In this document: in pieces, positions 6,837 to 11,451 of the stretch | How the letters are laid out: the number at the start of each line of letters is the position of its first letter | Numbering within the stretch: position 1 is the stretch's first letter | Assembly (NCBI GenBank): GCA_964343305.1 | Contig: CAYFJO010000350.1 | Span: 1-11,451, forward strand | Source: CAYFJO01 sp964343305 | GTDB lineage: Bacteria; Planctomycetota; Planctomycetia; Pirellulales; Pirellulaceae | Length of the DNA stretch: 11,451 nt | Reading direction: 5' to 3' | The notes under the pieces: generated by a model | Seen by the model: only the letters and a program-made list of their open reading frames with translations | Told to the model about the DNA's origin: nothing | Databases searched by the model: none | Translations under genes and position numbers: made by a program

Positions 6837-9755
6837 CTAGTGGTCGTCTCCGCCTTTGTTTCGCTGAATTTCTAAGGTGGCGATCAGTGCATCGTCCTGA
6901 AAACGCAGTGTTGCCGTCAGCTCGTCAAGACTGTGAATGAACTGAGCAAACGAGGACTTGCGATCCAGGTGCGGATTCTGTCGCGAGTGCTCACGGTTGC
7001 CGTGTACGCTGCAGACGACTTGGTTCAGTTCCTTGTCGAACGCGTAGTCGCCGTTGTCTGGACAGTAGTAGCGAACGCCGTATTTCGCCTCGGACAATTC
7101 CGGAATCTCGTCGATCGGTGCGTTGTAAAGTTTGTGGAAATTGTAAACCGAGATAATGTTTCGATGGCAGGCAACCCGCGACTTCTCCGCCCAAAACAAC
7201 TGCACGTTGTCATACAGGCGATCGAGTGCGCGATGATTCAGTCGCAACAACATGTGCGCCGCCGGTGGCTCCGCGGAAGGTTCTTCGGTGCTTACGTCGA
7301 TCACTTCGCGCAGCACTTCCGGCTTGGTCGCCAGGATCAACTGGTCACCGACGAGGGAAATATGCAGCCGCAACGACACGGCATAGAGTCGCAGATTGAG
7401 CACATAAATTGCGTGCTTCTTATAGTCGGGCAGCCGATACGCGTCGAGCTTCGTTGAAAGGCCGGCGAGATTGCCTTCTTTCAGGAAAATTCGTTCGGAG
7501 AATTGCTGAATCAACTGCTCACCCTTTTCACGATTCTCCACATCGACGGTCGCATAGACTGGCATGTTGGCCATCAGCAACAACGATCCGATCATTGCTT
7601 GAAACGACGTGGATGTCTCACCGACCAGAGGCAACTTCAGTGTCCGCAACTGCGTGGGATCGATTTCGAGAATTGTTTCGCCGTCGCAGAAATGCAGTGA
7701 CACGCGATCGCCAATCCAATTCATGTCAGTCAGCGTCGGATCATCCTTGACAACTTCCGCCACGCCCGGAATCAGCTTCAAGTATTCCGCCGTATTCTCG
7801 CGGCCAGGCACCATCGCGTAAGAGAACACCGCCGAGGGCGCAATGCGAGCCGTGTCCAAGGGTTGAGCATTCTTGTCCACCATGTCGCGCAGGTCGTTGT
7901 AAAGGCTGCTGTTGGCGAACGGCAGGACGCATGTTTCAAGTTTGACACTCGGATCGACCGTAATCCGAATCGCAATTGGGTCAAATGTCTTTTGCCAAAA
8001 CTGCTGGTATCGCTGCTTGTAACGGCCGTATTCTGTCGATTCTTGTTCGGAGACGTTGAGCACGGGGAGTTCGATGTTGGGCGTGAGATATTTGAGTCGA
8101 TTGTGTAACGAGCAAGTGCATGTATCGCGATCGGCGTCGAACGCGTAAGCGCCGCCGTGTGGGCACACGATCTTGTCGGCATCGACGAAACGACCTTCGA
8201 TCAATTCGCTGAGCGATTCCGGCGAACGCCCGTATTCAAGCCGGTAGAGCAGCGAAGCGTTATTCTGCATCACCAGGTTGTTGAAACATTGCAGCCGTCG
8301 CTTTTGAGAGATCTTCGCGGCCGGCCCCACTAGTCGTTTGATAAACGCCTCGGAAGCAAACAGATAACCGGAGTTCTCGTCGGATGAAGGCGGCAATAAG
8401 GTCGAGATATACCGGTAATCCAGCGCATCGTGCAGACTCGCACCTTCGCTGATCGACGCATCGATAATGCGGCGAATCGAGCGGTGCGAATTAGAATAGA
8501 CGAAATAATCCTTGTGACGGACGCTGAATGAACTGACGACGCGGTCGTTCGTGTAGTAGGCGTTTACCTTATGACCACGGTAGTTGAAATCGCGTTCGAC
8601 AAGATCTGGATGTTCGCCGCGCGTATCAGCAAGCCAGCCGCCGGCTTCTTTTTGAAACAGCGGCGGTTCTGCGACGCGAAAGATCACCGTCAAGTCCGTG
8701 CCTTCGAGCAGGAAGGGATCGGCACCGGTTAGGGCAACTTCTTTGATCACGCCGTCGGTGAACAACTCCTCTAGCGCGCCGCGGCGAAGGCACAATTGCT
8801 CCTCGAATTTTTCCTGGAGACGATTGTCCTGAGCCTGGACGGTATAGAGCCGCAACAGGTTGTCACCCCAGTCGGACGCCAGGTCAAGGGCCTCGCCCAT
8901 CGATTTCATCGAGTTGAAATGCAGCAGATATTGGTCAGCGGGAACGAGCTTGGAGATTTCATGAACTTGCGGCTCGACTTTGTCCCGCTCAAGCTTCTCC
9001 TCGAGCAGTTTTTTGTAGTCGAGACTCCTTAAACGCGGCGGGCTCAACGTGCTGACGTGCGTGTTGTAATCACCTAGCCGGCTGCCGCTGCTGAGCGTCT
9101 CGCGCTGTAAGGATTCCTGGATGGCCAGCGAGCCGGTGAAGATTTCGTACAAGTCTGTTTCGACGGCATCGCGGTTTCGCGCACGCTTGGGAATCGGCGG
9201 CGGGTCAACGCCGTAACGAGCCTTCGACTGCAGCAAACAATACTGAAAGAAGGTCTCGTCTGGGTAATACTGCAGCAATCGCGCAAAGTGCTCGTTCTGC
9301 TGCCGCGCCCAGTTCTGGAAGATACGTGCCGACCCGATCGACGTTGCGTCGCCCGGCAATTCGGGAATTGTCACCTCGACGACACCATCTTTGGCCTGCA
9401 CACGCCGCGACCCGTCCAGGTTTTCGGAAACGGTTTCGTAAGACAGCTTTAGTTTCACGGTGCCTTCGCCACGCAACCGGCCGTAGAACTCGGCGTGTTT
9501 CTGATGGAACTTGGCCTGCTTTGGATAGATCAAGTATGCCTGCTCGTCGCCCGACCGCAGCCGCAGGAAATTGCTTTGCTCGAATTCCTCAGCCAAAAAG
9601 GGCTGCTCCAGCCGCACGGTGAAGGCGATGACGTCCCGGCCCTTGCTGCGGTAAACCTCAACCTTGTGCTGAAACGGAAGTTCATCGGCCGTAGCTGCCT
9701 GTGCGAAAACGCACGACATAACGCACAAAACTGTGGAGAAAATGCTCAGCTTCAT
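6837..9755 (-). CDS. Large exported protein with duplicated CP(x)nGxY...CS.H motif
   Basis: Protein of 972 aa with a signal peptide (MKLSIFSTVLCVMSCVFAQA, cleavage probably after the Ala-rich stretch near residue 22), so likely periplasmic or surface-located. No catalytic motif is recognised. Two stretches share a Cys pattern. In copy A it is Cys490-Phe-Asn-Asn, CPHGGAYAFD (531-540) and CTCSLHNR (546-553). In copy B it is Cys863-His-Arg-Asn, CPDNGDYAFD (898-907) and CSVHGNR (915-921). The CP-GG-Y...CS.HG pattern is like that near the C-terminus of many pseudopilin-type proteins, here without a pilin helix. Between the copies, about residues 630-820 resemble DUF3352-type regions in style (weak). 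The ATG at 9755 has AGGACAA upstream and a sigma-54-like promoter 80-95 nt away. Monocistronic as far as visible; the role is unknown. Confidence 0.85.
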   Translation of the reverse strand: MKLSIFSTVLCVMSCVFAQAATADELPFQHKVEVYRSKGRDVIAFTVRLEQPFLAEEFEQSNFLRLRSGDEQAYLIYPKQAKFHQKHAEFYGRLRGEGTVKLKLSYETVSENLDGSRRVQAKDGVVEVTIPELPGDATSIGSARIFQNWARQQNEHFARLLQYYPDETFFQYCLLQSKARYGVDPPPIPKRARNRDAVETDLYEIFTGSLAIQESLQRETLSSGSRLGDYNTHVSTLSPPRLRSLDYKKLLEEKLERDKVEPQVHEISKLVPADQYLLHFNSMKSMGEALDLASDWGDNLLRLYTVQAQDNRLQEKFEEQLCLRRGALEELFTDGVIKEVALTGADPFLLEGTDLTVIFRVAEPPLFQKEAGGWLADTRGEHPDLVERDFNYRGHKVNAYYTNDRVVSSFSVRHKDYFVYSNSHRSIRRIIDASISEGASLHDALDYRYISTLLPPSSDENSGYLFASEAFIKRLVGPAAKISQKRRLQCFNNLVMQNNASLLYRLEYGRSPESLSELIEGRFVDADKIVCPHGGAYAFDADRDTCTCSLHNRLKYLTPNIELPVLNVSEQESTEYGRYKQRYQQFWQKTFDPIAIRITVDPSVKLETCVLPFANSSLYNDLRDMVDKNAQPLDTARIAPSAVFSYAMVPGRENTAEYLKLIPGVAEVVKDDPTLTDMNWIGDRVSLHFCDGETILEIDPTQLRTLKLPLVGETSTSFQAMIGSLLLMANMPVYATVDVENREKGEQLIQQFSERIFLKEGNLAGLSTKLDAYRLPDYKKHAIYVLNLRLYAVSLRLHISLVGDQLILATKPEVLREVIDVSTEEPSAEPPAAHMLLRLNHRALDRLYDNVQLFWAEKSRVACHRNIISVYNFHKLYNAPIDEIPELSEAKYGVRYYCPDNGDYAFDKELNQVVCSVHGNREHSRQNPHLDRKSSFAQFIHSLDELTATLRFQDDALIATLEIQRNKGGDDH

Positions 9756-9835
9756 GACAAGTTGTCCTGTGTTGAAGTAGGGAAGGGATCAAGTGATGCG
9801 GCTGTCGATCACATCGAAAACGGACCAGACTCCCA

Positions 9836-9851
9836 TGCAATACTCGTACCG
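9836..9851 (-). promoter_or_regulatory. Sigma-54 promoter of large exported protein gene
   Basis: On the minus strand CGGTACGAGTATTGCA has GG and GC separated by exactly 10 nt and matches 10 of 12 informative RpoN consensus positions (first T is C; fourth C is T, a tolerated pyrimidine). The predicted transcript start is near 9825, giving a leader of about 70 nt to the ATG at 9755. No other gene lies between. Confidence 0.7.
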
Positions 9852-9908
9852 AGCCTCCGGAGTTTCAGCCCCACACCTCAGGGCCGATTCGATTCGTTTG
9901 GCCAATCT

Positions 9909-10040
9909 TTACGGGGGTACTTCCAAGAATTCGTTTTTGGCTTCTTGCCATTCTTCGACCGATGCGAGATCCAAGTCCTGGACTAGCCATTCGTCGTCAT
10001 CCAATGCCAACTCGACCAAGCCCCCTGTGATTCTGTCCAC
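9909..10040 (-). CDS. Short acidic ORF, possibly the remnant of a longer gene
   Basis: On the minus strand a frame from GTG at 10040 to TAA at 9909 encodes 43 residues: DRITGGLVELALDDDEW then LVQDLDLASVEEWQEAK and a short tail ending EVPP. Composition (acidic, helix-forming, with well-placed Leu/Val) looks coded rather than random. The start is weak: no ribosome site lies close to the GTG. The same frame continues upstream past a single TAG (10056-10058) to an ATG at 10112, which would give 66 residues with one nonsense codon. It is either a tiny real gene, a decayed gene, or the 3' end of one whose 5' part has been lost. It lies just upstream of the sigma-54 site at 9836-9851. The rest of the 9756-10166 gap shows no other gene. 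Function unknown. Confidence 0.35.
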   Translation of the reverse strand: MDRITGGLVELALDDDEWLVQDLDLASVEEWQEAKNEFLEVPP

Positions 10041-10166
10041 GGTAGAAATAGCGTCCTACAAACGCGGACAGCGATTCCAACCCAAGAACTTCCAAAAGCG
10101 GCGACCGGACATGGAACTACGCCCGGCCGCCACACCGCAGGGATCGACGTCTGCGGGTTTTCAAGG

Positions 10167-10616
10167 TCAAGACTTGATCTCGATGTGCTTGGCCTTGGCC
10201 TCTTCCGCCTTCGGGACGGCGATCTTCAAAACGCCATCAGCGAATTTGGCTTCGATCTCTTCTTCCTTCACGCCGGTCGGCAGCGGCAGGACTCGTCGGA
10301 ATTCGCCATAACGGCGCTCGATCCTGTGATAGGTCTTGCCTTCCTCTTCCTTCTCTTCCTTCATCTCGCCGCTGATCCACAGTTGGCCGTTTTTGAACTC
10401 GACATGGACGTCTTCCGGTTTCATGCCGGGAAGGTCCACCGTCACTTCAAACGTGCCTTCTGCTTCGACCAGATTCAGAGTCGGGGAGAATCCTTCCGGC
10501 TTGGCCCAACCGCCATTACCATGAAAAAGCCTGTCCATCATCTCTTCCATTTGGGTGAAACGATCGGTTGTGGGAAACAGCGAGCCGGTTTTCCACGGAA
10601 TTAATGAACCCAACAT
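10167..10616 (-). CDS. Hsp20/alpha-crystallin small heat-shock protein
   Basis: ATP-independent holdase chaperone of 149 aa that binds unfolding proteins in the cytoplasm. The N-terminal arm (1-44) carries PTTDRFTQMEEMMDRLF, typical of bacterial Hsp20. The alpha-crystallin domain runs from about 45 to 138: PTLNLVEAEGTFEVTVDLPG (45-64), GQLWISGE (77-84), ERRYGEFRRVLPLP (100-113) and the GVLKIAVPK strand (128-136). The C-terminal IEI (145-147) is the I-x-I motif that links dimers into oligomers. The start at 10616 is chosen because GGAAGGTGGATC provides a ribosome site and MLGSLIPWK fits the family; in-frame ATGs upstream (10652, 10682) would add Cys/Arg-rich residues unlike the family. No CIRCE element or sigma-54 site was found upstream. 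A 29-codon ORF precedes it by 88 nt. Confidence 0.95.
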   Translation of the reverse strand: MLGSLIPWKTGSLFPTTDRFTQMEEMMDRLFHGNGGWAKPEGFSPTLNLVEAEGTFEVTVDLPGMKPEDVHVEFKNGQLWISGEMKEEKEEEGKTYHRIERRYGEFRRVLPLPTGVKEEEIEAKFADGVLKIAVPKAEEAKAKHIEIKS

Positions 10617-10688
10617 GATCCACCTTCCTTTCGGGCAACACGCCCTAAACATCTGACAGCCGCCGATCCGCCGGCAACACACTCGGCG

Positions 10689-10710
10689 AACCGTTGGTCG
10701 GTTTTTATTT
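10689..10710 (+). terminator. Weak hairpin plus T-run (terminator-like on + strand)
   Basis: AACCG (10689-10693), loop TTGGT, CGGTT (10699-10703), then TTTATTT: a 5-bp stem followed by a T-rich tract on the + strand. No + strand gene ends nearby, so it would only stop antisense transcription. On the minus strand the same stem lies immediately downstream of the stop of the 29-codon ORF and upstream of hsp20, without a T-run. Confidence 0.25.
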
Positions 10711-10794
10711 CTTCTCTACTTTTGTTACGACCAATCGTCGACACGAGTTTTCGGATTTCTTGACACGCCGGTCAGCCGCCTTGGAAATGTTCAT
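10705..10794 (-). CDS. Candidate 29-aa basic peptide upstream of hsp20
   Basis: ATG at 10794 is preceded by GGGAGGTCCAC, one of the strongest ribosome sites in the window, and the frame runs 29 codons to TAA at 10705. The peptide begins MNISKAADRRVKKSENS and ends VVTKVEKK. It is strongly basic with no membrane segment. It lies 88 nt upstream of the Hsp20 start on the same strand, so it may be a small co-transcribed protein or a leader peptide. The strong ribosome site is the main support; no family is recognised and chance cannot be excluded. Confidence 0.45.
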   Translation of the reverse strand: MNISKAADRRVKKSENSCRRLVVTKVEKK

Positions 10795-10818
10795 GTGGAC
10801 CTCCCTGGCTCAATTGTG

Positions 10819-10828
10819 TACGTACGTA
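10819..10828. promoter_or_regulatory. 10-bp perfect palindrome upstream of the 29-codon ORF
   Basis: TACGTACGTA is a perfect dyad, 24 nt upstream of the ATG at 10794 (minus strand) and flanked by AT-rich sequence that could hold a vegetative promoter for the hsp20 unit. It could be an operator; there is no recognised cognate regulator. The rest of 10829-10958 shows nothing clear. Confidence 0.25.
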
Positions 10829-10958
10829 ACTTAATGAACTAATGAAAGGGCTATCCACTTAGAAATGCCAAGATGTTGACGAAATCCAAAGTTCGCAGGA
10901 CTGAAAACACCTACAACGATGGACAATCTTATCGCCCGGCTCGTGGCCGCATTGCGCC

Positions 10959-11201
10959 GTGAGCGGTCAAGTTGAAAACGATCAAACCACAATCCAGCCG
11001 GTGAGGTTGAACGGTATCGTCGTGCGAGAAGATCGACCGGGTTGGCTGTCGGTCGAACTTTCGCTGTCGGAATCCTGGCGCGAGGCGATGAACCGCTTGA
11101 CGCCTGCCCAACGAGAGCGACTTCAAAGCCCAGAGTTCTATCACAACCTGCAATGGCATCTGACGCATCGCTTTACGGCAACCGCCAGCCAGCAAACGTG
11201 A
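10959..11201 (+). CDS. Hypothetical 80-aa protein
   Basis: Unrecognised small soluble protein, divergent from the hsp20 unit. The frame is open from 10905, but the only usual start codon before the well-formed part is GTG at 10959, which has no clear ribosome site. The product contains IVVREDRPGWLSVELSLSES (20-39), where beta-like strands alternate, then a helical, charged part LTPAQRERLQSPEFYHNLQW (47-66). No signal peptide, membrane helix or Cys cluster is seen. In another frame an ATG at 10919 opens an 18-codon stretch (MDNLIARLVAALRRERSS) that ends at a TGA inside this gene. The true N-terminus could come from that frame if there is a frameshift. The gene may be real because its composition is protein-like, but function and start are uncertain. 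Confidence 0.5.
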   Translation: MSGQVENDQTTIQPVRLNGIVVREDRPGWLSVELSLSESWREAMNRLTPAQRERLQSPEFYHNLQWHLTHRFTATASQQT

Positions 11202-11451
11202 GGTGTACTTTGTAAGGGGATTCCAGCGGAAACGTGCACCACCGGTGTGCGCACCGCGGGCGAATTGCCACAGTCTGCCGGCAATTCAGCCGAGCACTGG
11301 CTTCACACCACCTAATTTCGTTGCTGACCTATCCCTAATTGGTGTAGATTCATAGTGTTGTTTTTCCTACTTTCCGACAGGTTGTCGGATGAAATTCCGT
11401 TGTGGGACATAACCGCAGGTTGCGATTTGACGCGCGAATCATCTTTTGAAC
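11202..11451. other. Non-coding right end with two perfect hairpins
   Basis: No supportable gene is seen. Two perfect inverted repeats occur: GAATTGCC (11262-11269) with GGCAATTC (11280-11287), 10-nt loop; and TCCGACA (11373-11379) with TGTCGGA (11383-11389), 3-nt loop. Neither is followed by a clear T-run on the + strand. The second, compact one is preceded by TTTTTCCTACTT, so on the minus strand it is followed by an A-rich tract rather than T and is not a classical terminator there either. It could be an operator or RNA hairpin upstream of a gene beyond the right edge. Confidence 0.4.

Noticed and set aside
9793..10311. 172-codon + strand frame between the exported protein and hsp20
   Set aside because: It overlaps antisense the end of hsp20, is Ser/Pro/Thr-rich, and shows no domain; it is a shadow frame plus intergenic sequence.
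10855..10870. TGGCA on the minus strand upstream of the 29-codon ORF as a -24 element
   Set aside because: The dinucleotide at the -12 position is TG, not GC, so the promoter architecture is broken.
10617..10958. CIRCE (HrcA operator) upstream of hsp20
   Set aside because: No TTAGCACTC-N9-GAGTGCTAA-like pair is present on either strand.
11243..11257. GG-N10-GC spacing at CGGTGTGCGCACCGC, a possible fifth sigma-54 site
   Set aside because: The -12 half is ACCGC rather than TTGC and the stretch is simply a GC-rich palindrome; the match is to the dinucleotides only.
11354..11442. 29-codon minus-strand frame from ATG at 11442
   Set aside because: No ribosome site, no recognisable composition, and it spans the perfect hairpin at 11373-11389.

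Overview
The window looks like a chromosomal segment of a marine planctomycete (Rhodopirellula/Pirellulaceae-like). This is inferred from moderate GC content, loosely packed genes, families typical of that phylum (a very long exported protein with pilin-like Cys motifs, many universal stress proteins) and AT-poor intergenic palindromes. No rRNA, tRNA, CRISPR array or complete transposon is visible.

Layout: (1) 1-1257 (+), the 3' part of an LplT-like MFS transporter that runs off the left edge. (2) 1383-2834 (+), a malic enzyme with an N-terminal ACT domain. (3) 4639-2863 (-), a predicted operon of a 67-aa protein, a single-domain universal stress protein (USP) and a tandem-domain USP, with a nested palindromic element between the two USP genes. 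(4) 4924-6773 (+), the divergent operon: a four-helix membrane protein with a PH-like tail, then two more single-domain USPs. (5) 9755-6837 (-), a 972-aa exported protein with two copies of a Cys/His motif. (6) 10616-10167 (-), an Hsp20 chaperone, preceded by a 29-codon ORF with a strong ribosome binding site. (7) 10959-11201 (+), an unrecognised 80-aa protein, followed by 250 bases of non-coding sequence with two hairpins. A short acidic ORF, possibly a remnant, lies at 10040-9909 (-).

The most notable signal is regulatory. Four sites with the GG-N10-GC architecture of sigma-54 (RpoN) promoters lie 32-70 nt (predicted leader length) upstream of four separate transcription units: the malic enzyme, both divergent USP operons and the 972-aa exported protein. 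One site (4682-4697, minus strand) matches the 12 informative consensus bases exactly. The roughly 150 bp between the two divergent sites holds two related dyads that could bind an enhancer-binding protein. No such activator is encoded here.

My working model is one sigma-54 regulon. It would link five USP domains (in four genes), a malate-to-pyruvate enzyme with an allosteric domain, a membrane protein and an envelope protein, with Hsp20 as a possible stress companion. A response to energy or oxygen limitation is plausible by analogy with other USP/Hsp20 clusters, but the sequence does not show the inducing signal.
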